Below, one piece after another: positions 1 to 5,152 of a stretch of DNA of 5,152 nt. The notes beneath the pieces are model-generated. The model saw only the letters and a program-made list of their open reading frames with translations, searched no databases and was not told the origin of the DNA. The translations under genes were made by a program, and so were the position numbers. Source of the DNA: Alcaligenaceae bacterium. Its GTDB lineage: Bacteria; Pseudomonadota; Gammaproteobacteria; Burkholderiales; Burkholderiaceae. Within the stretch, counting starts at the first letter, position 1. The number at the start of each line of letters is the position of its first letter. Location: contig CANFEI010000117.1 of the NCBI GenBank assembly GCA_947445495.1, positions 1 to 5,152 of the forward strand, read 5' to 3'.

Positions 1-41
1 GGGCAGCACTGCGCGAGGCTGTATTGCCAGTGTTAGACTAA
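1..41 (+). CDS. Possible 3' end of an upstream gene (partial)
   Basis: Reading from position 3, the frame gives AALREAVLPVLD and then a TAA stop at 39-41. The short peptide looks like the amphipathic C-terminal helix of a soluble protein, being rich in Ala, Leu and Glu/Arg. It lies on the same strand as every other gene here. Only 12 codons are visible, so the family cannot be named. A second frame (from position 2) is open to a stop at 116-118, but its composition, rich in Ser and Arg, looks less protein-like. If this is a real gene end, the gap to the cyclase gene start is 87 bp. Confidence 0.35.
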   Translation, partial: AALREAVLPVLD

Positions 42-116
42 GAAGCGACTTTAAAACTAGCAGCGATTCACCACACCCACTTGGGCGTGTACTTTTCGGC
101 GCTTCTTCTATTGTGT

Positions 117-122
117 AAAGGA
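117..122 (+). promoter_or_regulatory. Ribosome binding site of the cyclase-family gene
   Basis: AAAGGA lies 6 nt upstream of the ATG at 129. It decides the start: the frame is open back to a TTG at 81, but that codon has no purine-rich element in front of it. Confidence 0.7.
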
Positions 123-128
123 CTAGCC

Positions 129-1085
129 ATGTATAGACGCCCAGCCTTTGTAGATTTACCCAGACCCAATGGCGAAACGCTACCCTTAGCATGGGGACTT
201 GAAAAAGAAAATGTCGGCATGCTCGCAGCGATTAGCGCCGAATATGCAGCGCAGGCAGCCAGCTTGGTTCGAAGCGGCGAGCGGGTTAATCTGGATTTAC
301 CCTTGCACTTACCACTTGGGGCCGTGCCTGCACATTCGCACCGTATCCGAGAAGCCCCCATTCATGAGCTCGTGACTGACACATATGAAGGCTTACTCAT
401 ACGCGATGACTGCGTGACATTTCACCCGCAGGCCTCTTCGCAATGGGATAGCCTAGCGCACGTTGGCGACCCAGTGCACGGGTTTTATGATGGCACACAA
501 AGCAAAGATATCCATTTGGGGGATGGCTCGCGCAACGGGGTTGATCGATACGCAGATTTTGGAATCTTTACCCGTGGGATCTATATCGATTTACCTGAGT
601 TTTACGCGAGCAATCAACGGCACTGGTCTGCACTAGGCTCTCAGATATGTAGTGCCAATGATTTACGACTGGCGCTTGAGCAAAGTGAAGTCAAACCCCA
701 ACTGGGTGACGTACTGTGTGTACGCACAGGATGGCTTGAGGCCTTTAACAAGGCAAGCCCTGAAGACAAGAAAACCATATTTCAGGGACGCGATTATTCA
801 GGCTTGGCAGGCGACGAGTCTATGTGGCAGTACTTGTGGGATGCGGGCTTTGCGGCAGTCGCAAGCGATTCGGTCACCGTCGAAGCATGGCCTTTAGAAC
901 AAGGCAAACCTAGCCTACACCTTGCCATAGCGCGCCTTGGTCTAGTCTTGGGCGAAATGTTTGATCTCGACGCGCTACGTGCTGCGGTGCACAAGCACAA
1001 ACGAAACACATTTCTGTTCACCTCTAAGCCCTTAAACCTACGCGGGGCGATTGGTTCGCCTCCAAACGCCATGGCTATTTTTTAA
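129..1085 (+). CDS. Cyclase family protein (KynB-like metal-dependent hydrolase)
   Basis: The 318-residue protein belongs to the cyclase family (Pfam PF04199), which includes kynurenine formamidase and isatin hydrolase. These are soluble metal-dependent enzymes that hydrolyse amides or lactams. It lacks a signal peptide, so it should be cytoplasmic. The core motif is SQWDSLAH (residues 104-111). Aligned to the KynB pattern HxGTHxDxPxH, Asp107 and the catalytic-type His111 are kept, but the first two His are Gln101 and Gln105. Downstream, His264 and Glu276 have the 12-residue spacing of the second ligand pair in KynB; ASDSVTVE (245-252) and the GE at 275-276 are also family-like. Its length exceeds KynB (about 210 residues) and fits the longer branch carrying QWD motifs. 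The ATG at 129 is chosen over the TTG at 81 because of its ribosome site. It lies 124 bp upstream of a TRAP operon, suggesting it acts on the imported compound; the substrate is unknown. Confidence 0.88.
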   Translation: MYRRPAFVDLPRPNGETLPLAWGLEKENVGMLAAISAEYAAQAASLVRSGERVNLDLPLHLPLGAVPAHSHRIREAPIHELVTDTYEGLLIRDDCVTFHPQASSQWDSLAHVGDPVHGFYDGTQSKDIHLGDGSRNGVDRYADFGIFTRGIYIDLPEFYASNQRHWSALGSQICSANDLRLALEQSEVKPQLGDVLCVRTGWLEAFNKASPEDKKTIFQGRDYSGLAGDESMWQYLWDAGFAAVASDSVTVEAWPLEQGKPSLHLAIARLGLVLGEMFDLDALRAAVHKHKRNTFLFTSKPLNLRGAIGSPPNAMAIF

Positions 1086-1114
1086 TGACCGTGGGTCTCT
1101 TGAAGTGTATGCTT

Positions 1115-1169
1115 GTGCGCAAACAGCCTCAGTTAGTCGTATAGTTCATTCAATGTCAGCGGTTTGCAC
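1115..1169. repeat. Imperfect inverted repeat upstream of dctP (possible operator or stem)
   Basis: GCAAAC at 1119-1124 is the exact reverse complement of GTTTGC at 1162-1167, with 37 nt between them. The match can be redrawn as GTGC(GC)AAAC at 1115-1124 against GTTTGCAC at 1162-1169, pairing 8 bases with a 2-nt bulge. It occupies the only sizeable gap before the TRAP operon, so it could be a pair of regulator half-sites. The arms are short and could match by chance. A TATAGT resembling a -10 box at 1140-1145 lies between the arms, but no -35 box sits at a proper distance. Confidence 0.2.
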
Positions 1170-1200
1170 CGTCTTCGTTTCTTTTTAAAACTACATTTTT

Positions 1201-1204
1201 AGGA
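1201..1204 (+). promoter_or_regulatory. Ribosome binding site of dctP
   Basis: AGGA lies 5 nt before the ATG at 1210, at the end of a T/A-rich leader. It supports that ATG as the start and places the Tat-type signal peptide at the N terminus. Confidence 0.65.
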
Positions 1205-1209
1205 AAATC

Positions 1210-2184
1210 ATGACTAGTCGCCGTAACTTTCTCACGATCGCCGCGGCGTCCGTCGCCGCCCCATTTGTCGCTAATGCACAAACCGTCACAACGCTTCGCA
1301 TGGGCCACGTCACTGCAGCGGGTTCAGTCTTTGACATGGGTGCTAAAAAATTCGCTGAACTGTTTGAACAAAAAACAAACGGCACCGTCAAGGTCAATGT
1401 ATTTCCTGGCGGCCAACTTGGCCAAGAGCGTGAAGCCATGGAAGGTATGCCTTTGGGCATTGTCGATTTACATCTCTACGGCACATCAACCTTAACGGCC
1501 GTCGCGCCAGAAATTGGTGACTGTGATTTGCCTTTTCTCTACACCTCGAAAGCACACGCTGACAAGTGCCTTGAAAGTGCCATCGGCGATCACTGGCTGA
1601 AGCTTCTAGAGCCTCGCGGCATCATCGGCCTAGGTTGGGGCGCAGGCGGTTTTCGCTCTTGTTTGAACGCAAAAAAATCCATTTCGACCAAAGAGGGTTT
1701 CTCTGGCATGAAATTTCGCGTGGCCGGGGGCCCAGTCTTCATCGGCATGTTTAAAGCACTCGGGGCTAGCGCGATTCAAATGAACTGGGGCGAGGTCTAT
1801 ACCGCCGTCCAACAAGGCGTGATTGACGGTCTTGAATGTCCGCCTAACGTTATGTTGAGTTCTAAATTAAACGAGGTCGCAAAATTTGTTACCTTAGATG
1901 AACACACCTACTCTGCCTTAGTCTTTGGGATGTCTGCCCCCGCCTTCAAAAAACTTAATGCAGCGCAAAAAAAGGCGGCAACTGATTCAGGCGTACAAGC
2001 TGGCCGCTATATGCGCGAGCTTGCTGCAAAGCTTGATGCTGACGCTTCAGCCGAACTGACCGCCAAAGGCGTCAAAGTCGACAAGATTGACAAAGCCCCC
2101 TTAATTGCTGCGATGGGTCCTGTCTACAAAGATCTCGCCAAGAATCAAAAGATCATTGAGCAAATTCGAGCGATAAAAGTTTAA
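1210..2184 (+). CDS. dctP: TRAP transporter substrate-binding protein (DctP family)
   Basis: The 324-residue periplasmic protein captures a carboxylate-type solute and hands it to the DctQM membrane pair. Residues 1-23 form a signal peptide with a twin-arginine motif, SRRNFLT (3-9), a hydrophobic Ala-rich core and an ANA cleavage site before Gln24. It would therefore be exported folded by Tat rather than by Sec. The mature part starts with LRMGHV and has VFPGGQLGQERE (64-75), typical of DctP. MKFRVAGGP (167-175) carries Arg170, matching the carboxylate-clamping arginine of the family (Arg147 in SiaP). Arg149 matches a second conserved binding arginine (Arg127 in SiaP). The segment NWGEVYTAVQQGVIDGLE (192-209) is a family hallmark. 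After it the sequence is CPP, with Cys210 where Asn is common. Length is normal. It is the first gene of a TRAP operon and is followed 7 bp later by the large permease. The ligand cannot be read from sequence; an organic acid is likely. Confidence 0.95.
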   Translation: MTSRRNFLTIAAASVAAPFVANAQTVTTLRMGHVTAAGSVFDMGAKKFAELFEQKTNGTVKVNVFPGGQLGQEREAMEGMPLGIVDLHLYGTSTLTAVAPEIGDCDLPFLYTSKAHADKCLESAIGDHWLKLLEPRGIIGLGWGAGGFRSCLNAKKSISTKEGFSGMKFRVAGGPVFIGMFKALGASAIQMNWGEVYTAVQQGVIDGLECPPNVMLSSKLNEVAKFVTLDEHTYSALVFGMSAPAFKKLNAAQKKAATDSGVQAGRYMRELAAKLDADASAELTAKGVKVDKIDKAPLIAAMGPVYKDLAKNQKIIEQIRAIKV

Positions 2185-2191
2185 CGCTGCA

Positions 2192-3475
2192 ATGCTGATT
2201 GCTGCTTTAATTATTTCTTTTATCGCCTTCGTGGCGATTGGCATCCCCATCGCTTTCGCGATGGGGGCTGCCTCAGTCACCTTCTTGCTGCTCGAAGGTC
2301 GCCTACCTCTCGCACTCATCGCACAGCGATTGTTTGCGGGTATCGATTCATTTCCTTTGATGGCGGTGCCTTTCTTTATTTTTGCCGGACTCTTAATGGA
2401 TTCCGGCGGAATTTCGGCCCGTTTAGTGACTCTCGCACGTGTATTAATTGGACATGTACGGGGCGGCCTCGCGATGGTTGTTATGCTTGCCGAAATGTTT
2501 TTCTCAGGAATTTCTGGGTCGACTACCGCTGATGTTTCAGCGATTGGTTCGACGATGATTCCAGCGATGCGACGTGCTGGGTACACACCTGAACGTGCCG
2601 CAGCCATTGTGGCGGCAGCCTCATCAATGGGTGTACTGATCCCACCATGCATCATGATGGTAGTGCTCGGTAGCCTCGTCAACATTTCAATCGGCCGATT
2701 ATTTATCGCAGGATTTTTGCCTTCAGCGGTGATGGTGGTAGGTTTAATGGCCTTAATTACCTACCAGGCACGGCGAGGGATCTTGCCCCCGAGCGAGTTG
2801 CGGGCAACACGCAGTGCAATCTATGCCGCATTTAAAGACAGCGCACTCGCCTTGCTATTGCCCGTCATTATTTTCGGTGGAATTTTGTTAGGGGTCGCAA
2901 CTCCAACAGAAATTGCAGCGATCGGTGCCGTCTATGCGTTGGTCGTAAGTTTATTTATATATCGTGAAGTGTCTTGGCGCGATCTTTATGAGATCTGCGA
3001 GCAAACCATTATTTTGACGGGCGCCGCCCTCTTGCTCATCGGCTTGGCCATGACTTTTTCATGGATCTTAGCCAGCCAACAAACACCGGCTGCCGTTGCG
3101 CAGCTCATGTCAACTATTGGGGGTGGTTCAGTCGGTTTTCTGTTACTCAGTATTGTTATCTTTTTAATTGCGGGTGTATTGTTAGAGGGACTGCATGCAC
3201 TCATTATTTTGATGCCGATTCTTTTGCCTGTTGCAGAGCGAGTGGGCGTGGATCCCCTTCACTTCGGCATTCTCGCGATTGGTACGGTTGGCGTCGGAAT
3301 TTTTTTACCGCCCATTGGAATTGGCTTGCTGTTGTCGGCTGGTATTGCCCGCTGCAGCATGCGCAGTGTGACTAAAGTGTTTATGCCTTACCTACTCGTG
3401 CTGATTCTTTCCTTAGTCATCATTGCGTTAATACCAGAAATCACCCTGGTCTTGCCAAATCTCTTGATGGATTGA
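2192..3475 (+). CDS. dctM: TRAP transporter large permease (DctM family)
   Basis: The 427-residue inner-membrane protein is the transport channel of the TRAP system, moving the solute with sodium ions in characterised members. Nearly the whole length is hydrophobic, in about 11-12 membrane segments, and the length is standard for DctM (PF06808). Signatures: FPLMAVPFFIFAGLLM (54-69), FSGISGSTTAD (104-114), IPAMRRAGY (123-131), VLIPP (148-152), VATPTE (235-240) and MPILLPVAERVGVDPLHFGI (341-360). A second re-entrant motif, FLPPIG, is at 371-376. It starts 7 bp after the dctP stop without a clear ribosome site (only a weak AAAAG at 2175-2179), so translation is probably coupled to dctP. In the last PP loop, Leu372 precedes PP where Thr is usual, and the upstream position often held by Asn is Gly/Thr. 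The small permease follows with a 1-bp overlap. Confidence 0.96.
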   Translation: MLIAALIISFIAFVAIGIPIAFAMGAASVTFLLLEGRLPLALIAQRLFAGIDSFPLMAVPFFIFAGLLMDSGGISARLVTLARVLIGHVRGGLAMVVMLAEMFFSGISGSTTADVSAIGSTMIPAMRRAGYTPERAAAIVAAASSMGVLIPPCIMMVVLGSLVNISIGRLFIAGFLPSAVMVVGLMALITYQARRGILPPSELRATRSAIYAAFKDSALALLLPVIIFGGILLGVATPTEIAAIGAVYALVVSLFIYREVSWRDLYEICEQTIILTGAALLLIGLAMTFSWILASQQTPAAVAQLMSTIGGGSVGFLLLSIVIFLIAGVLLEGLHALIILMPILLPVAERVGVDPLHFGILAIGTVGVGIFLPPIGIGLLLSAGIARCSMRSVTKVFMPYLLVLILSLVIIALIPEITLVLPNLLMD

Positions 3476-3963
3476 TGATGCAAGCTTTTACAAAAATGGC
3501 AGCCCTACTTTACCGCCTGACCAGTATCATCGCGATCATCGCACTGATCGCGATGACCTTAATTGTTTGTGCAAATATTTTTGCGCGCAGCGCCTTAAAT
3601 GCTAGCTTCTCTTGGAGCGAAGAAGTAGCACGCTTTCTAATGATCTGGGCTGCCCTATGTGGTGCAGCCATGGCAGTACGCAGAGGGGCGCATTTCAGAA
3701 TGGATTTGTCCACACAGTTTGGCGTCTCGTTGAAATGGCTTGCCCAGTTACCCGCTTGCGCAGCGGTCGGCATCGGTATGCTCTTATTTTGGCAAGGTCT
3801 CATTCTTGTGGAGCTTGCCTCGATGCAACTCGCAACAGCTACTCAAATCCCAATGAGCGTGCCTTATCTATGTTTACCGGTCTCTGGTTTTTTAATGGTG
3901 ATTTTTGGTATTGAGGCGTTACTGGGTTTGGGCCCAGTGAAACCTCTTCACGCCGAGACCTAA
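3475..3963 (+). CDS. dctQ: TRAP transporter small permease (DctQ family)
   Basis: The 162-residue inner-membrane subunit pairs with DctM and is needed for assembly or function of the transporter (PF04290). It has four hydrophobic segments, near residues 14-36, 54-68, 88-110 and 127-150. Family marks: NIFAR (34-38), WSEEVARFLMIW (47-58), the RRGAHFRMD stretch with His73 and Asp77 (69-77), and ATQIPMSVPYLCLPVSG (122-138). The start is ambiguous: TTG 3472, ATG 3475 and ATG 3478 follow one another in frame. ATG 3475 is preferred because its A is the last base of the dctM stop (TGATG), a typical coupled arrangement; a weak GATGG at 3466-3470 is the only ribosome-site candidate and fits 3478 slightly better by spacing. 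It lies after dctM, giving the order P-M-Q instead of the commoner P-Q-M. Confidence 0.92.
   Translation: MMQAFTKMAALLYRLTSIIAIIALIAMTLIVCANIFARSALNASFSWSEEVARFLMIWAALCGAAMAVRRGAHFRMDLSTQFGVSLKWLAQLPACAAVGIGMLLFWQGLILVELASMQLATATQIPMSVPYLCLPVSGFLMVIFGIEALLGLGPVKPLHAET
3919..3940 (+). other. Hairpin at the 3' end of dctQ
   Basis: ACTGGG (3921-3926) pairs perfectly with CCCAGT (3933-3938) across a 6-nt loop, and a G-U and a U-A pair extend it to 3919-3940. A second, competing stem GTGAA/TTCAC (3937-3941 with 3947-3951) overlaps its 3' arm. Both lie inside the coding region and no T-run follows, so this is not a standard terminator. It might stabilise the 3' end of the transcript or be chance. 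Confidence 0.25.
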
Positions 3964-4148
3964 CCTGTTGGCGAACGCTAAAAATTGAACTATGAATTGC
4001 TTCTAGTTTTGATGGACTTGAGCTGCGTGAGGCCATGAAAGATTGCAGCGTTCAGGATGAAAACAAATAGTCTTGCAGATCTTCGTCTGTTATTTGTTAT
4101 TGCCCGGCGGTTTCAATATCGAACTCAACAAGTAATTAGGGGACAAAA
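3964..4148. other. Intergenic region between the TRAP operon and the Bug gene
   Basis: This gap is the longest in the window. It lacks a hairpin followed by a T-run, so no intrinsic terminator for the TRAP operon is evident. A weak promoter pair can be drawn as TTGAAC (3985-3990) and TTTGAT (4008-4013) with a 17-nt spacer; each matches the consensus at four of six positions, which is not convincing. The second half holds the small ORF and the ribosome site listed separately. Confidence 0.4.
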
Positions 4149-4152
4149 ATGA
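4057..4152 (+). CDS. Small ORF (31 codons) overlapping the start of the Bug gene
   Basis: The frame runs from ATG 4057 to TGA 4150-4152, and its stop overlaps the ATG of the next gene as ATGA (4149-4152). The peptide begins MKTNSLADLRLLFVIARR. The stretch SLADLRLLFVIA resembles the first helix of the LysR-type regulator DNA-binding domain (compare the common pattern DLRLFVAVA), but it has one extra residue and then ends without the rest of the helix-turn-helix. It may be a leader peptide coupled to the binding-protein gene, a remnant of a lost lysR gene, or a chance ORF. It has no good ribosome site: CAGG directly touches the ATG. Confidence 0.25.
   Translation: MKTNSLADLRLLFVIARRFQYRTQQVIRGQK
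4138..4143 (+). promoter_or_regulatory. Ribosome binding site of the Bug/TctC gene
   Basis: AGGGGA lies 5 nt before the ATG at 4149. It is the strongest ribosome site in the window and fixes this start. It means the gene does not depend on coupling to the preceding small ORF. Confidence 0.75.
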
Positions 4153-5105
4153 GTGTTCGTATTTTTGCGGTTATTTTTCTTTTTGTACTGTCTTTGCTGT
4201 CGCCTGTTCGCGCACAACCTTTTCCTAATCAACCGATAAAAATTATTGTTGCCTTTGGGCCTGGTAGTGGAGGAGATCTCCTAGCGCGAATGTTGGCGAA
4301 CCAACTTCAACCGGAACTAGGCACACCCATTGTGGTCGAAAATCGTGTCGGCGCGCTCGGTCAAATCGCCACGACCGCACTAGCCCGAGCAAAACCAGAT
4401 GGCTACACCTTGGGTATGGGAAGCTCATCCACTCATTCGACTAGTCAGTTTCTTACAAAAAACCTTCCGTATGATCCTTTGGCAGACTTCTCTGCTGTCG
4501 GTGGCCTAAATTCCTACACATTCATTTTGCTTGTCAATGCTGAATCAGGCATTACAACCCCTGAACAACTTGTTACAGCCATGAAGCGGAAGAACGGTGG
4601 CTTCACAGGTTATGGCAATGCATCGGGCCGGGTTGGTGCTGCTCACTTCAAAAAGCTTGCAGGGTTGAACACATCAGAAATTGCATATAAAAGTTCTCCG
4701 GATGCCTTGGTAGATTTAAGTGCAGGTCGTGTTGATTATGTATTCACCGACGCTGGTTCCTCCAAGAGTTTTGTGGACTCAGGCAAACTTCGGCCAATAG
4801 CAGTGATGTCTGACTCCCGCTCGTCTGTGTTGCCTAATCTGCCAGCGATTGGCGAGACTTACCCCGGCTTCAACTTCGACAACTGGGGTGGACTCATGGC
4901 GCCAAAAGGTACGCCAATAGAGGTCATACAAGTACTAAATAGCGCTCTTCGTAAGGTGCTCGACAAACCCGATGTCAAGGCACGCATGACCGCAATGGGT
5001 CTTGAGGTCAAGCCATCATCGCCTGACGAGTTGACGGAGCTTGTCCGAAAGCAGCATAAAGCTTGGGGGGATGCAATATTGGGAGCAGGCATAGCGCCTC
5101 AATAA
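4149..5105 (+). CDS. Tripartite tricarboxylate transporter substrate-binding protein (Bug/TctC family)
   Basis: The 318-residue periplasmic solute-binding protein belongs to the Bug family (PF03401), greatly expanded in Burkholderiales such as Bordetella. Residues 1-22 are a Sec-type signal peptide, with Arg4, a hydrophobic core and cleavage near VRA|QPF. Family marks in order: FPNQPIKIIVAFGPGSGGD (25-43) with the ligand-loop Asp43, IVVENRVGALGQIAT (61-75), AKPDGYTLGMG (81-91), LPYDPLADF (106-114), YGNASGRVG (155-163), DLSAGRVDYVFTD (189-201), LPNLPAIGE (228-236), and WGGLMAPKGTP (246-256). Length is typical. Bug proteins bind small carboxylates or related amides through two loops using ordered water molecules. 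Where YKG is usual the sequence reads YKSSPDA (180-186), which may matter for ligand choice. No tctA or tctB gene is visible nearby, so it is an orphan binding protein. It lies 185 bp after the TRAP operon on the same strand; co-transcription is possible but not shown. Confidence 0.95.
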   Translation: MSVRIFAVIFLFVLSLLSPVRAQPFPNQPIKIIVAFGPGSGGDLLARMLANQLQPELGTPIVVENRVGALGQIATTALARAKPDGYTLGMGSSSTHSTSQFLTKNLPYDPLADFSAVGGLNSYTFILLVNAESGITTPEQLVTAMKRKNGGFTGYGNASGRVGAAHFKKLAGLNTSEIAYKSSPDALVDLSAGRVDYVFTDAGSSKSFVDSGKLRPIAVMSDSRSSVLPNLPAIGETYPGFNFDNWGGLMAPKGTPIEVIQVLNSALRKVLDKPDVKARMTAMGLEVKPSSPDELTELVRKQHKAWGDAILGAGIAPQ

Positions 5106-5152
5106 AAAAATCCCGCGATAATTCGAGAGTGAGAAGAGTTCACGGACTACAC

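Noticed and set aside
81..128. TTG start at 81 extending the cyclase protein by 16 residues
   Set aside because: The extension has no ribosome site and is not family-like, while ATG 129 has AAAGGA at the right distance.
794..1072. Minus-strand open frame within the cyclase gene
   Set aside because: It is wholly inside a well-supported gene, and the translated sequence (rich in Arg, Ser and Pro) looks like a shadow frame.
1113..1145. Promoter TTGTGC (1113-1118) with TATAGT (1140-1145)
   Set aside because: The spacer is 21 nt, too long for a standard sigma-70 promoter, and the -35 match is poor.
2101..2685. 194-codon open frame on the minus strand across the dctP end and dctM start
   Set aside because: It lies opposite strongly recognisable TRAP genes, its translation is rich in Ala, Ile, Lys and Arg with no family look, and it arises from the codon bias of the hydrophobic dctM sequence.
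3966..4302. TGTTGGCGAAC occurring both just after dctQ (from 3966) and inside the Bug gene (near 4290)
   Set aside because: An 11-base direct match, one copy within coding sequence and without flanking similarity, is most likely chance.
5106..5152. Possible terminator after the Bug gene
   Set aside because: The A-run and the short GTGA/TCAC pairing around 5130-5145 do not form a GC-rich stem followed by a T-run.

Overview
The window carries five complete genes, all on the + strand, plus the probable last few codons of an upstream gene. The content is a small organic-acid uptake and metabolism locus: a cyclase-family (KynB-like) hydrolase, a complete three-gene TRAP transporter, and a solitary Bug/TctC-type periplasmic binding protein. 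Abundant Bug-family binding proteins beside TRAP genes point to a betaproteobacterium of the Burkholderiales. The moderate GC content by eye would fit a lower-GC Alcaligenaceae-like or related lineage. This placement is inference from gene content; no marker gene is present.

Layout: positions 1-41 look like the 3' end of a gene cut by the window edge. A cyclase-family protein follows at 129-1085. After a 124-bp gap comes a tight TRAP operon: dctP-like binding protein (1210-2184), 7-bp gap, dctM-like large permease (2192-3475), 1-bp overlap, dctQ-like small permease (3475-3963). The order P-M-Q differs from the more usual P-Q-M. A 185-bp gap then leads to the Bug/TctC-type binding protein (4149-5105). 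That gap holds a 31-codon ORF whose stop overlaps the start of the Bug gene. The last 47 bp show no recognisable gene.

How they may work together: the TRAP system probably imports an organic anion (carboxylate) using the sodium gradient, which is the general mechanism of the family. The cyclase-family enzyme next to it may hydrolyse that compound or a derivative. The Bug protein belongs to a different transporter family (tripartite tricarboxylate transporters). No tctA/tctB membrane gene is visible here, so it is an orphan that would use a distant permease or act as a ligand sensor. No substrate can be named from sequence alone.

I found no RNA gene, CRISPR array, insertion sequence or convincing terminator. 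I did not find evidence for a wholly new system. The features most worth a second look are the altered metal-ligand motif of the cyclase, the P-M-Q order, and the small ORF in front of the Bug gene.
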